29,819 nt of DNA from an uncultured bacterium (GTDB lineage Bacteria; Actinomycetota; Coriobacteriia; Coriobacteriales; Coriobacteriaceae): positions 1 to 29,819 of the forward strand of contig CAJMMX010000026.1 of the NCBI GenBank assembly GCA_905214615.1. The letters are read 5' to 3'. This document shows, piece by piece, positions 1 through 15,104 of this stretch. The position numbers and the translations under genes are program-made. Below the pieces are notes generated by a model. It saw only the letters and a list, made by a program, of their open reading frames with translations. It ran no database searches and was not told where the DNA came from. Every line of letters begins with the position of its first letter. Positions within the stretch are counted from its first letter, which is position 1.

Positions 1-21
1 GAAAGCACTTAATGTGCTTTC
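1..21. repeat. Short perfect hairpin beyond the rpoC terminator
   Basis: An 8-bp perfect stem (1-8 with 14-21) encloses a five-base TTAAT loop. On the minus strand its core reads AGCACATTAAGTGCT, the same 15 bases as the apex of the large palindrome at 11006-11020. It lies about 90 bases past the rpoC terminator and has no T-run beside it inside the window, so terminator function cannot be judged. Confidence 0.5.
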
Positions 22-112
22 CGTCTTGCGCAGGACTGTAGAGCAGCAAACTTAAACAGCGGGCGGCCCGTTCCGGGAATCCGACGTGCTCGTCGGGGCA
101 ACGTTCCTCACC

Positions 113-149
113 AAAAAAGACCCGCTTCCCTGTTGGAAAGCGGGTCTTT
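113..149 (-). terminator. Intrinsic terminator of rpoBC
   Basis: Read on the minus strand, a GC-rich stem (AAAGACCCGCTT paired with AAGCGGGTCTTT, loop about 9 bases) is followed directly by a run of T. It begins 27 bases after the rpoC stop codon. This is a textbook Rho-independent terminator for the rpoB-rpoC transcript. Confidence 0.9.
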
Positions 150-175
150 GGAAGGGCGGTTAACGTACTAGGAAA

Positions 176-4654
<4,479 letters not shown>

Positions 4655-4660
4655 AGTCAA

Positions 4661-8152
<3,492 letters not shown>

Positions 8153-8225
8153 CAGGTTTTTCCTCCTTCACGGAAATGCTCGGTGGGTTGGCGAGGCATA
8201 GCTTCGCCAGTTATCGCAACCTAAT

Positions 8226-8253
8226 AGTTTATCAGGTACCGACCGTTGGGCAA
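8226..8253 (-). promoter_or_regulatory. Candidate rpoB promoter (extended -10)
   Basis: On the minus strand TTGCCC (8248-8253) is followed after 16 bases by TAAACT (8226-8231), which is preceded by TG one base away, giving an extended -10. This would place the rpoB start site near 8219, leaving a leader of about 65 bases. Seen by eye only. Confidence 0.4.
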
Positions 8254-8331
8254 GAAAAGCCTTGACGCGATTGAGTTTTTGGAGTAGCAAAGTTTTTCGG
8301 CAGAAAACACGCAGGTAGATGTATGTGTATC

Positions 8332-8343
8332 GAACACCTGTTC
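8332..8343. promoter_or_regulatory. LexA/SOS-box-like palindrome
   Basis: GAACACCTGTTC is GAAC-N4-GTTC, the core of the Gram-positive and actinobacterial LexA box (CGAACRNRYGTTCG from memory), with C also present before it. It lies about 180 bases upstream of rpoB, between rpoB and the galU terminator. An overlapping inverted repeat pairs CTGTTCA (8338-8344) with TGAACAG (8356-8362). No DNA-repair gene is next to it, so this may be chance. Confidence 0.3.
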
Positions 8344-8384
8344 ATATATTTTCTGTGAACAGAGAGTCGACAATCGAAGCTCTT

Positions 8385-8420
8385 ATAAAAAACGGGCGCG
8401 AACCGAGGTCCGCACCCGTA
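8385..8420 (-). terminator. Intrinsic terminator of galU
   Basis: On the minus strand, ACGGGTGCG pairs with CGCGCCCGT around a 10-base loop, with one G-T pair, and a T-run follows. The hairpin starts about 20 bases after the galU stop codon and separates galU from rpoB. Confidence 0.88.
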
Positions 8421-8439
8421 AAAGTTGATGCCCAAAGGC

Positions 8440-9348
8440 CTATTTGCGCATCAAACCGCCGCGCTCGTCGATGGCGTCCCAGAAGGCGCTGGCAAAGCGA
8501 GGATCGCTTGCGGCCATGAGGGCGTTGGTGGCCATCCAGCCAGACGGAGTGCCGGTGTCGTAGCCCGAGAGCGGATCGATGACGACAGCATACATGGCCT
8601 CGCGGTCGAGCGAGCGGGCCATGGCGTCGGTCAGCTGGATCTCGCCGCCCTTACCAGCCTGCTGATCGGCCAGCAGGTCCATGACCAGCGGGCTCAGCAG
8701 GTAGCGACCGACGATGTACAGGTTGGACGGAGCCGCCTCGGGAGCGGGCTTCTCAACCAGACCGCCGATGCGCCAAACGGCACCAGGCTCGTCGTCGGCA
8801 GCATTTTCGAAGCCCTCGAGGGAACCCACGCGATCGCCGGCGATGACGCCATAACGGCTGACTTCCTCGGGAGCACACGCGGCAACGGCGATAACCGAAG
8901 CGCCACCGTGCTCCTTGGAGACGGCGAGCATCTTGTCGCAGATGTCGCGGTTGGGCACAACGTAGTCGCCCAGAAGAACCAGGAAGTTCTCCCCCGCCAC
9001 AGCGTCGGCGGCAGAGCGAATGGCGTGACCGAGGCCCTTGGGCTCGTACTGATAACGGAAGTCGACCGGCATACCGCCCGCATGGGCGACGGCGTCGGCG
9101 TAGGCGTCCTTACCGCGCTCGCGCAGCAGGTTCTCGAGCGAACGATCGGGCTGGAAATAGCTCAGCAGCTCGGGCTTACCGGGAGAGGTAACGATGATGG
9201 CATCGTCGACTTCCTCGGGGTCGAGCGCCTCCTCGACGACGTACTGAATGACGGGCTTGTCGAGCACCGGCAGCATCTCTTTGGGCGTGCACTTGGTGCC
9301 AGGCAGAAAACGCGTGCCAAGACCGGCGGCGGGGATGATTGCCTTCAT
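8440..9348 (-). CDS. galU: UTP-glucose-1-phosphate uridylyltransferase
   Basis: The enzyme makes UDP-glucose from UTP and glucose 1-phosphate in the cytoplasm, feeding cell-surface glycan synthesis and galactose use. The protein is 302 aa, typical of bacterial GalU. It opens with the nucleotidyltransferase signature AAGLGTRFLPGTK (residues 7-19) and continues with PKEMLPVLDKPVIQY, the KGLGHAI segment and LLGDYVV, the usual GDD being GDY here. The reading frame extends 28 codons further upstream, but the start at 9348 is chosen because the nucleotide-binding motif normally begins within a few residues of the N-terminus and AAAGGA lies upstream. It has its own promoter and terminator, so it is a separate transcript inside the ribosomal protein/RNA polymerase gene string. 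Confidence 0.95.
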   Translation of the reverse strand: MKAIIPAAGLGTRFLPGTKCTPKEMLPVLDKPVIQYVVEEALDPEEVDDAIIVTSPGKPELLSYFQPDRSLENLLRERGKDAYADAVAHAGGMPVDFRYQYEPKGLGHAIRSAADAVAGENFLVLLGDYVVPNRDICDKMLAVSKEHGGASVIAVAACAPEEVSRYGVIAGDRVGSLEGFENAADDEPGAVWRIGGLVEKPAPEAAPSNLYIVGRYLLSPLVMDLLADQQAGKGGEIQLTDAMARSLDREAMYAVVIDPLSGYDTGTPSGWMATNALMAASDPRFASAFWDAIDERGGLMRK

Positions 9349-9444
9349 GTTATTCAAAGATCCTTTCGCAGGCGCAAAAGCGCCCCATGCGTGCGGCACA
9401 CAGCCGCAGACCAAATTGCGATACCCAAGCATCTTACCGCTGGA

Positions 9445-9472
9445 ACTATATGTCGCTACAAGGCAGAGACAA
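9445..9472 (-). promoter_or_regulatory. Candidate galU promoter
   Basis: On the minus strand TTGTCT (9467-9472) is followed after 16 bases by TATAGT (9445-9450). The start site would be near 9438, about 90 bases before the galU start codon. The rest of the 9349-9662 gap holds the rplL terminator and nothing else I can recognise. Confidence 0.5.
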
Positions 9473-9594
9473 TTCTTCAGCAGGTCAACGCAAATTATTG
9501 CTCGAATGGTGCAATTTTATTGCCCAACGGCAGGGCGCCCGATACGACGCAAATCACAGAACCTGGCAGTTTGAGCAACCGATGTCGAGGGACC

Positions 9595-9634
9595 GAAAAA
9601 CAAAAAAGACGGGGCTCGCAATGCGAACCCCGTC
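9595..9634 (-). terminator. Intrinsic terminator of rplJL
   Basis: On the minus strand the stem GACGGGG(T)TCGC with GCGAGCCCCGTC, tight ATT loop, is followed by TTTTTTGTTTTT. It starts about 28 bases after the rplL stop. This strong terminator separates the rplJL operon from galU. Confidence 0.93.
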
Positions 9635-9662
9635 TGCAAAGAAATCTGGCGAGAAAGCCTGA

Positions 9663-10040
9663 TTACTTGAGGGTGACAGCAGCGCCAGCAGCCTCGAGCT
9701 TCTCCTTGGCAGCCTCGGCGTCCTCCTTCTTGGCACCCTCGAGAACAGCCTTGGGAGCGCCCTCGACGACCTCCTTGGCCTCCTTCAGGCCAAGGTTGGT
9801 GAGCTCACGGACGGCCTTGATGACCTGGATCTTGTTGTCGCCGAAGCCCTCGAGCACGACGTCAAACTCGGTCTTCTCCTCGGCCTCAGCAGCGCCAGCA
9901 GCGGGAGCGGCGACAACAGCGGCAGGAGCAGCGGCGGAAACGCCGAAGGTGTCCTCGATAGCCTTGACGAGCTCGGAAGCCTCGAGAAGGGTCATTTCCT
10001 TAAGAGCATCGATGATCTCATCGGTGGTAAGCTTAGCCAT
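9663..10040 (-). CDS. rplL: 50S ribosomal protein L7/L12
   Basis: This is the multicopy stalk protein that recruits translation GTPases. At 125 aa it shows the usual layout: an N-terminal dimerisation/L10-binding helix region (1-35), an Ala/Pro-rich hinge (about 36-52) and a C-terminal domain starting EKTEFDVVLEGFGDNKIQVIK. The start at 10040 is chosen because AAAGGA lies 7 bases upstream and the protein begins MAKLTTDEII; an in-frame ATG 11 codons further upstream adds residues foreign to the family. It follows rplJ in the same operon after a 102-base gap containing two hairpins. Confidence 0.97.
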   Translation of the reverse strand: MAKLTTDEIIDALKEMTLLEASELVKAIEDTFGVSAAAPAAVVAAPAAGAAEAEEKTEFDVVLEGFGDNKIQVIKAVRELTNLGLKEAKEVVEGAPKAVLEGAKKEDAEAAKEKLEAAGAAVTLK

Positions 10041-10142
10041 TTCTAAGTCCTTTCGGTTTCCGTGCGGATGCACGGAGATCAGTTAAAACACGACGCGAAT
10101 GCGCCAGGGGTGCGGCGTTGCCGCCGCGGGTGAAAACAGCGA
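10041..10142 (-). other. rplJ-rplL intercistronic region with two hairpins
   Basis: Two short perfect stems are present: CCGTGC/GCACGG (10060-10065 with 10070-10075), which lies just upstream of the rplL ribosome binding site, and GCGGCG/CGCCGC (10112-10117 with 10122-10127). Neither has a T-run on the minus strand, so they are not terminators. They could influence rplL translation or mRNA processing, which must favour L7/L12 over L10; this is inference. Confidence 0.4.
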
Positions 10143-10664
10143 CTAGGCTGCCTTCTGCTCGGAGACCTGCTGGATCGAACGAGCGAGACCAGAGGAAACG
10201 CCGTTGACGCAGACAGCGATGTCGCGAGCGAAACCGGAGATGAGGCCGGCGATCTGGCCGAGAAGCTGATCCTTGGTGGGCAGCTCGGCGATAGCCTTAA
10301 CATCATCAGCGGAAACGGCCTTGCCGTCGGAGATACCGCCCTTGATCTCAAGGACGCCCTTGGACTTAGCAGAGAAGTCCTTAAGGGCCTTAGCGGCCTC
10401 GACCGGCTCGGTCTCGTAGAACACATAAGCGACGGGGCCGGCGAGGATCTCGTCGATCTCGGGCTGCTCCTGGTTCTTGAGAGCGATCTTGACCAGGTTG
10501 TTCTTGTAGACCTTCATCTCGGCGCCGCACTCGCGAAGCTGATGACGCAGCTCCTGAGCCTGCTTAACCGTCAGACCGTTGTAGTTGACGACGAACAGAC
10601 CGGCGTTCTCGGCGATACGGGACTCGATCTCTGCAACCTTGTCGATTTTGTACTGCTGGGGCAT
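10143..10664 (-). CDS. rplJ: 50S ribosomal protein L10
   Basis: L10 anchors L7/L12 dimers to the ribosome stalk base and, in many bacteria, represses its own mRNA. The protein is 173 aa, the usual length. It begins MPQQYKIDKVAEIE and has the characteristic NYNGLTVKQAQELRHQLRE segment, KVYKNNLVKIAL and a C-terminal helix that carries L7/L12. GAGGAGG precedes the start at good spacing. It is the first gene of rplJ-rplL and is preceded by an L10-type leader with an attenuator-like hairpin. rplK and rplA, often adjacent, are not in this window. Confidence 0.97.
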   Translation of the reverse strand: MPQQYKIDKVAEIESRIAENAGLFVVNYNGLTVKQAQELRHQLRECGAEMKVYKNNLVKIALKNQEQPEIDEILAGPVAYVFYETEPVEAAKALKDFSAKSKGVLEIKGGISDGKAVSADDVKAIAELPTKDQLLGQIAGLISGFARDIAVCVNGVSSGLARSIQQVSEQKAA

Positions 10665-10728
10665 GAATTACACCTCCTCGAATTCTTTCCGGGCACGGTC
10701 CGCCACAAGGACGTGACGGGGGCATGTC

Positions 10729-10766
10729 CAAAAAGAAAGCCCCCGCGCTGCATGAGCGACGGGGGC
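10729..10766 (-). terminator. Attenuator-like terminator in the rplJ leader
   Basis: On the minus strand GCCCCC (10761-10766) pairs with GGGGGC (10739-10744), with further partial pairing inside, and TTTCTTTTTG follows. It lies between the rplJ promoter and the rplJ start codon, about 65 bases before the ATG, so it would act on the rplJL transcript itself as an attenuator rather than on an upstream gene. Confidence 0.7.
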
Positions 10767-10872
10767 GAGAAGACATATCTACTCGACCACCTCGGCTGGC
10801 GGGATATCCCATTAAGCTCGCGGGCGATGCCCGTTTGCACCGGCTGTCTCTGGCAGCGGATTCGTGCGTGAA
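10767..10872 (-). promoter_or_regulatory. Ribosomal protein L10 leader
   Basis: Read on the minus strand this contains AGACAGCCGGTG, then a CGGGCATCGCCCG hairpin, then a TTAAT stretch and CAGCCGAGGTGG. These match what I recall of the conserved L10 leader (Rfam L10_leader), where L10 binds a kink-turn-like structure near AGACAGC and the CCGAGG element. It fills most of the 5' untranslated region of rplJ and is followed by the terminator-like hairpin. The expected effect is feedback repression of rplJL by L10 or L10-L12. Confidence 0.7.
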
Positions 10873-10880
10873 CCGAAAGT

Positions 10881-10909
10881 ATTATGGCGGGGACCCCGGC
10901 GTCGGTCAA
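10881..10909 (-). promoter_or_regulatory. Promoter of rplJL
   Basis: On the minus strand TTGACC (10904-10909) is followed after exactly 17 bases by CATAAT (10881-10886), close to the housekeeping sigma consensus. The start site would be near 10874, giving a leader of about 210 bases. The -35 overlaps the outer end of the large palindrome at 10907. Confidence 0.72.
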
Positions 10910-11110
10910 CGGGAAACCGGGCTGCACACAATTCCACCATCCGGCCGCGCCGCCGAAGGCCAGGCGCAAGGTTTTCGCTCGGTCAGGTCCTGGGCTCGCA
11001 CGAAGAGCACATTAAGTGCTCTTCGGCTCGTGCGGAATCTACGAAAACCTTGCGCCTGGCCTTCGGCGGCGCGGCCTGCGGTGACTTTGGGGCAGCCCGG
11101 TTTCCCGTTG
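10907..11110. repeat. 204-bp nested inverted repeat
   Basis: Three nested arms share one centre. The outer pair is 19 bp and perfect (10907-10925 with 11092-11110). The middle pair is 35 bp and perfect (10943-10977 with 11042-11076). The inner hairpin is GAAGAGCAC/GTGCTCTTC (11002-11010 with 11016-11024) around ATTAA, flanked by CGCAC/GTGCG. The arms are separated by unpaired stretches. It occupies the gap between the aminotransferase stop and the rplJ promoter, with no coding content I can support. It may be a mobile palindromic element or a processing or termination structure; no T-run follows and no target-site duplication is evident. Confidence 0.85.
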
Positions 11111-11170
11111 GCCGGCACCCCCACTCATAAGCCTTAAGTCGGTGGGCTGATGATTTTGGGTCCCGTTGGG

Positions 11171-12307
11171 CTACAGAGTTGAAACGAAGGTGGACAGGCG
11201 GCGGAGGCCTTCGTCCAGATCTTTGTCGGAGACGCAGTAGCTGAGGCGGATGTAGCCTTCGGTGCCGAAGCAGTTTCCGGGGACTAGGGCTACGTTGGCC
11301 TCTTTGATGGCTTTGATGCAGAAGTCTTCGCTTGTCAGGCCGTACTGTTTAATGCTGGGGAAGGCGTAGAAGGCGCCGGCTGGTTCCACTACGTCGAGAT
11401 CCATGGCGTCTAAGGCTGCGAGTACGCGCTCGCGGCGGGCTCGGTAGACTTTGAGCATGGGGGTTGGGTCGACGGTGAGGGCTCGGGCTGCGGCGTCCAT
11501 CTCGAAGGAGACGGCGCTCGATACTAGGTATTGGTGAGCTTTTGCGATCTCGGCGATGACGGGTGCCGCTGCCGCGAGCCAACCCAGGCGCCAGCCGGTC
11601 ATGGCCCAGGGCTTGGAGAAGCTCTCGATGACGACCGTCTGCTCGCGCAGCTCCGGGTGTCGCTGGGCGAAGCGCTCGTAGCCGTCCACATAGACGAGGC
11701 GGTTGTATACGTCGTCGCAGACTACGTATATGCCCGCCTGCTCTGCCACGCGCGCCACGGCGTCGAGCGATGCCGTGTCGAGGATGCAACCCGTGGGATT
11801 GTTGGGCGAGCAGATGACGATGGCCTTGGTCGCCGGGGTCACACAGGCGCTAAGCGCGTCCTCGTCAATCTGGAATTGCGCAGGCTCCGTATCCAAGAAG
11901 ACCGCCTTGGCGTGGTTGGCCACGACGATGCTCTCGTACAGGCCAAAGGCGGGCGTGGGGATAATGACCTCGTCGCCGGGGTTGAGCATAGCCATAAATG
12001 TTGCCGACAGGGCCTCGGTCGCGCCGTCGGTCAGGATGACCTCATCGGCGGAAAACGCCAGGCCCGCGTCATCCATATATTTGGACAGTGCATCACGCAG
12101 GGCGGGGCGACCGTTGTTGGGCGGATAGTGCGTGTCACCGCGGTCCAGTGCGGCGGTCACCTCGGCGCTAATCACATCGGGCGTGGGAAAATCGGGCTCG
12201 CCAAGCGCAAGCGCAATGCACCCCGGGTGCTGGGCGGCGAGCGCGTTAATCCGACGAATGCCGGAGGGCTTAAGCGTGGCAAGCGAGGTATTCATGGGCA
12301 GGCGCAT
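11171..12307 (-). CDS. Pyridoxal phosphate-dependent aminotransferase, class I/II
   Basis: A fold-type I aminotransferase of the aspartate/aromatic aminotransferase group, 378 aa and cytoplasmic. The N-terminal half has LALGEPDFPTPD, the PNNGRPALRDALSKY segment (residues about 62-76) and the cofactor loop. CSPNNPTG is the conserved Asn/Pro motif, and CDDVYNRL precedes the Schiff-base lysine K232 in SFSKPWAMTGWRLG. The ATG at 12307 has GAAAGGA 5 bases upstream and is preferred over the ATG four codons in. Amino-acid specificity cannot be read from sequence alone. The gene stands alone, divergent from the next gene, and ends before the large palindrome. Confidence 0.9.
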   Translation of the reverse strand: MRLPMNTSLATLKPSGIRRINALAAQHPGCIALALGEPDFPTPDVISAEVTAALDRGDTHYPPNNGRPALRDALSKYMDDAGLAFSADEVILTDGATEALSATFMAMLNPGDEVIIPTPAFGLYESIVVANHAKAVFLDTEPAQFQIDEDALSACVTPATKAIVICSPNNPTGCILDTASLDAVARVAEQAGIYVVCDDVYNRLVYVDGYERFAQRHPELREQTVVIESFSKPWAMTGWRLGWLAAAAPVIAEIAKAHQYLVSSAVSFEMDAAARALTVDPTPMLKVYRARRERVLAALDAMDLDVVEPAGAFYAFPSIKQYGLTSEDFCIKAIKEANVALVPGNCFGTEGYIRLSYCVSDKDLDEGLRRLSTFVSTL

Positions 12308-12399
12308 GGCGTTCCTTTCGTAAGGGTTGCACTAGGATAGCGCGGCGAGGCACCACCAGACGGTGTAACCTAAACGGAAACCAACCGGAAAGGAGGCGC

Positions 12400-13059
12400 A
12401 TGGAGACAATCGCTCGTGGCGATGTACCAAAAACGTTGCAGACCGTTGCGTATATCAGCATTCCCAATAGCGCCGATCTTGAGTTTTTGCTCTGGGACCT
12501 GCAGGATGCCATCGCGGCCTATGCTCGGCTTTCCGGCACCGCGCTCCCCCACCCGGTCGATTTAGAGGCGGATGATGCCGATGCAGTCGATGGCATGGTG
12601 CTCGCTGTTGATGATGCATTTGATGATGAGGCTATGATCACTGTCGAGCAGGTGCTCGATCGCCTTAAGAATACAGACGCGCGCGTCTATGTCGTCGTCC
12701 AGGCCCTGTCCAAAAACAACAAACAGGCGGACGAAGTCCTCGACCGCCTGTACCGGGCATGTATTCTACGTGACCTGCCATGGTGCGACGGCGTTGTCAT
12801 CTGTGCCGGCAGCGGCATCGCAGCGCTTCGCCATTCCCCGCGCATGGGCCTCTTGCGTCGGCCATTTTCGGAAGCGATGGACAAGCTTGTGGGCGCCGTG
12901 CGCATGGGCTGCTCCATAGAGCATGCGCAGCTGCTTGGCGGCGGCAATGCCGGTAGCGTCGATGCCGACGGCATGGTGCGCGCCAGGCCCGCCGTGCCCG
13001 CACCAATCTGGCGCGCCATCATCAAACGCCTCGGCGCCCATGTTCAATCAAGGATCTAG
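12400..13059 (+). CDS. Uncharacterised protein
   Basis: I do not recognise this 219-aa protein. It has no signal peptide or membrane segment. An acidic stretch (about residues 50-72, many Asp) precedes a segment ARVYVVVQALSKNNKQAD that looks like a beta strand and helix, and a WCDGVVICAGSGI strand-loop is followed by HSPRMGLLRRPFSEAMDKL. This pattern is weakly reminiscent of flavodoxin-like FMN reductases but lacks a clear FMN loop, so no function is assigned. AAAGGAGG precedes the ATG, rather close. It diverges from the aminotransferase (92-base gap) and its stop is one base from the stop of the convergent glycosylase gene, with no terminator visible between them. Confidence 0.75.
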   Translation: METIARGDVPKTLQTVAYISIPNSADLEFLLWDLQDAIAAYARLSGTALPHPVDLEADDADAVDGMVLAVDDAFDDEAMITVEQVLDRLKNTDARVYVVVQALSKNNKQADEVLDRLYRACILRDLPWCDGVVICAGSGIAALRHSPRMGLLRRPFSEAMDKLVGAVRMGCSIEHAQLLGGGNAGSVDADGMVRARPAVPAPIWRAIIKRLGAHVQSRI

Positions 13060-13060
13060 A

Positions 13061-13624
13061 CTACCGTACGATCCAGTCAACGGCTTCGTGCCAACGCTCA
13101 ACAAGACGTTCCAGACGCCAAGCCGCGTTAGCGGGACTAGTTGACGGCAATACGACAGCGGACAGGCCTGTCCGCTCCTGTAGATAGCGCTTATAGAGGC
13201 GCCCCGCCGTACCTCCATTACACACCACCAGCTCAATAGGCGCATTGCCCGTAATGCGCTCGATATCTGCCGGAACGACGTTTTTGATGCTCGCGTCACT
13301 CGAGCCCTTAATGTCGCAGCCCTCAATCACATCCCACAGGGCTACGCCGCCGTTCAGCAGCATGGATCGCTTGGCGGCAATCGAGGCGTCGAGCGTCGCA
13401 GGCTCGCTGCCTGCCAAAGGGTCGCCCTCGTTGGGCGGCACGGGCACACCGAGACACGCGGCCATCACGCGCCAAAAGCGATTCTGAGGGTTGCCGTAAT
13501 AAAAGGCATTGGCGCGCGAAAGCACCGAGGGAAACGACCCCAGCACCAAAACGCGCGAGTGCTGGTCGAACACGGGCTCAAACCCATGCTCAATATGTTG
13601 ATAGCCCACGTCGGACGCAGCCAT
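13061..13624 (-). CDS. DNA-deoxyinosine (hypoxanthine) glycosylase, UDG superfamily
   Basis: This 187-aa protein resembles the hypoxanthine-DNA glycosylase branch (family 6) of the uracil-DNA glycosylase superfamily, which starts base excision repair by removing deaminated adenine. The key signature is VLVLGSFPSVLSRAN, followed by FYYGNPQNRFWRVMAACLG (residues about 27-61), and a C-terminal VLPSTSPANA motif. In this branch an Asn rather than the Asp of classical UDG supports catalysis; that is family knowledge, and I have not assigned the residue. The start ATG follows the GH13 stop by only 3 bases, so the two minus-strand genes are probably co-transcribed although their functions are unrelated. 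Confidence 0.85.
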   Translation of the reverse strand: MAASDVGYQHIEHGFEPVFDQHSRVLVLGSFPSVLSRANAFYYGNPQNRFWRVMAACLGVPVPPNEGDPLAGSEPATLDASIAAKRSMLLNGGVALWDVIEGCDIKGSSDASIKNVVPADIERITGNAPIELVVCNGGTAGRLYKRYLQERTGLSAVVLPSTSPANAAWRLERLVERWHEAVDWIVR

Positions 13625-13627
13625 GGC

Positions 13628-15004
13628 CTAGGCCCTCAACAGATAGCGCACCTCGTAGGGCGCAAGCTCAAGGGAGCCCGCCAGCTCGACCGTGGGCACG
13701 CCGTCGCCAAGCAGGTCGACGAAGGAGCCGTTGAGTTCGCCGGCGGTGAAGGTATACCTCTCATCCACGGCATTCACCGCCACAAGTACCGTCGCGCCGT
13801 CACAGGCGCGCTCAAACAGCAGCTGCTTGTTCTGAATCACCACGTTGCGATAGGCACCGTAGTTGAGAGCACGGGCCGCCGCGTCGTCGGCCGAGCGAAG
13901 GTGCGCAAGCTGCGTGATGAACGCCGTCAGCTCGTTGGGCGCAGGCTCATCGAGCGCAGGGCGCAGCGCCCAGTCGCCATCGGGGCCGCCCTTTTCGCCA
14001 GCAATTCCCCACTCGCTGCCATAGTAGACGCACGGGATGCCCGGCATGCCAAAGAGCATGCCATAGGCGGGACGCAGGCACGACTTGTCGGTGAGGATGC
14101 TTGCCAGGCGCGGCACGTCGTGGTTGTCGACAAACGACAGCAGGTGCTTGCCACGGTAGATGCACCAGGGGTCGCCGCCAAACTGACGGTGCAGCGAGTG
14201 CGCGATCTCGAACATATTGACCGAGTTAAAGCTGGAGTACAGGCCCTTGTAGCACTCGTAGTTGGTGCAGGAGTCGAGCATCTCGTCGTTGACGATCTGG
14301 TTGTAGTCGCCGTAGAGCGTCTCGCCGATCAGCACAAAGTCGGGCTTGAGCTCACGGGCAAAGGCGTGCAGGCGGCGCATAAAGTCGCGGTCGAGCATAT
14401 AGGCAACGTCCAGGCGCAGGCCGTCGACGCCAAAGAGGTCGGCCCAACGGCGCACAGACTCGAGCAGGTAATCGACCACAGCGGGATTTTGCAGGTTGAG
14501 CTTCACAAGCTCAAAATGGCCTTCCCAGCCCTCGTACCAAAAGCCATCGCCATAGCAGGAGTCGCCGTCAAAGCTAATGTGGAACCAATCCTTGTAGGGC
14601 GAGTCCCACTTGCGCTCCTGCACGTCGCGGAAGGCCCAAAAACCGCGGCCGACGTGGTTAAAGACAGCATCGAGCACCACGCGGATGCCATGGGCGTGCA
14701 GTGTCTCGCATACGGCGGCAAAATCGGCATCCCCGCCCAGGCGGCGGTCGATATGGCGCAGGCTGCGCGTATCGTAGCCGTGGCTATCAGACTCGAGCGG
14801 CGGGTTGATCAGCACAGCGCCAATACCGAGTTTTTGCAGGTAGTCGGCCCATTGGGCGATCTTCATGATGGGCGCATCGGGGTTGGGCGCTGCGTTGGCA
14901 GCCTGGGCGAGCTCATCCTCGGCAACGGGCGCGGCGTTTTCGCGCGGAGCTCCGCAAAAGCCCAGCGGATAGATCTGGTAGAACGTCGTCTCGTATGCCC
15001 ACAT
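13628..15004 (-). CDS. GH13 alpha-amylase family glycosyl hydrolase
   Basis: An intracellular alpha-glucan or maltodextrin hydrolase of 458 aa without a signal peptide. The (beta/alpha)8 barrel motifs are in order: DAVFNHVG (region I), DGLRLDVAY with nucleophile D199 (II), IGETLYG with acid/base E228 (III), and FVDNHDVPR with transition-state stabiliser D296 (IV). A beta-sandwich domain follows, ending near ELAPYEVRYLL. The compact size and the FYQIYPLGF start resemble cyclomaltodextrinase/neopullulanase-like enzymes lacking the N-terminal extra domain. GGGAGG lies 5 bases before the ATG. It fits the sugar-use theme of the region; exact substrate is unknown. Confidence 0.92.
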   Translation of the reverse strand: MWAYETTFYQIYPLGFCGAPRENAAPVAEDELAQAANAAPNPDAPIMKIAQWADYLQKLGIGAVLINPPLESDSHGYDTRSLRHIDRRLGGDADFAAVCETLHAHGIRVVLDAVFNHVGRGFWAFRDVQERKWDSPYKDWFHISFDGDSCYGDGFWYEGWEGHFELVKLNLQNPAVVDYLLESVRRWADLFGVDGLRLDVAYMLDRDFMRRLHAFARELKPDFVLIGETLYGDYNQIVNDEMLDSCTNYECYKGLYSSFNSVNMFEIAHSLHRQFGGDPWCIYRGKHLLSFVDNHDVPRLASILTDKSCLRPAYGMLFGMPGIPCVYYGSEWGIAGEKGGPDGDWALRPALDEPAPNELTAFITQLAHLRSADDAAARALNYGAYRNVVIQNKQLLFERACDGATVLVAVNAVDERYTFTAGELNGSFVDLLGDGVPTVELAGSLELAPYEVRYLLRA

Positions 15005-15104
15005 AGCAACCTCCCGGTAAGCTCAACACAACGATATCCATTGTATGCCCGGCAGGGTAGCTAATTTGGGACGGAGCTGTTTTAGCTACCCCGACCCCTT
15101 TCCA

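Noticed and set aside
4655..4660. TTG start for rpoC directly after the rpoB stop
   Set aside because: Spacing from AAGGAG is only 3 bases; the GTG two codons later has 9.
8425..10086. A 553-codon plus-strand frame across galU and rplL
   Set aside because: Same antisense codon-bias effect; galU and rplL on the minus strand are unmistakable, and it runs through a terminator and promoter.
13559..15064. A 501-codon plus-strand frame opposite the GH13 gene
   Set aside because: The minus strand holds all four GH13 catalytic motifs; the antisense product has no recognisable features.
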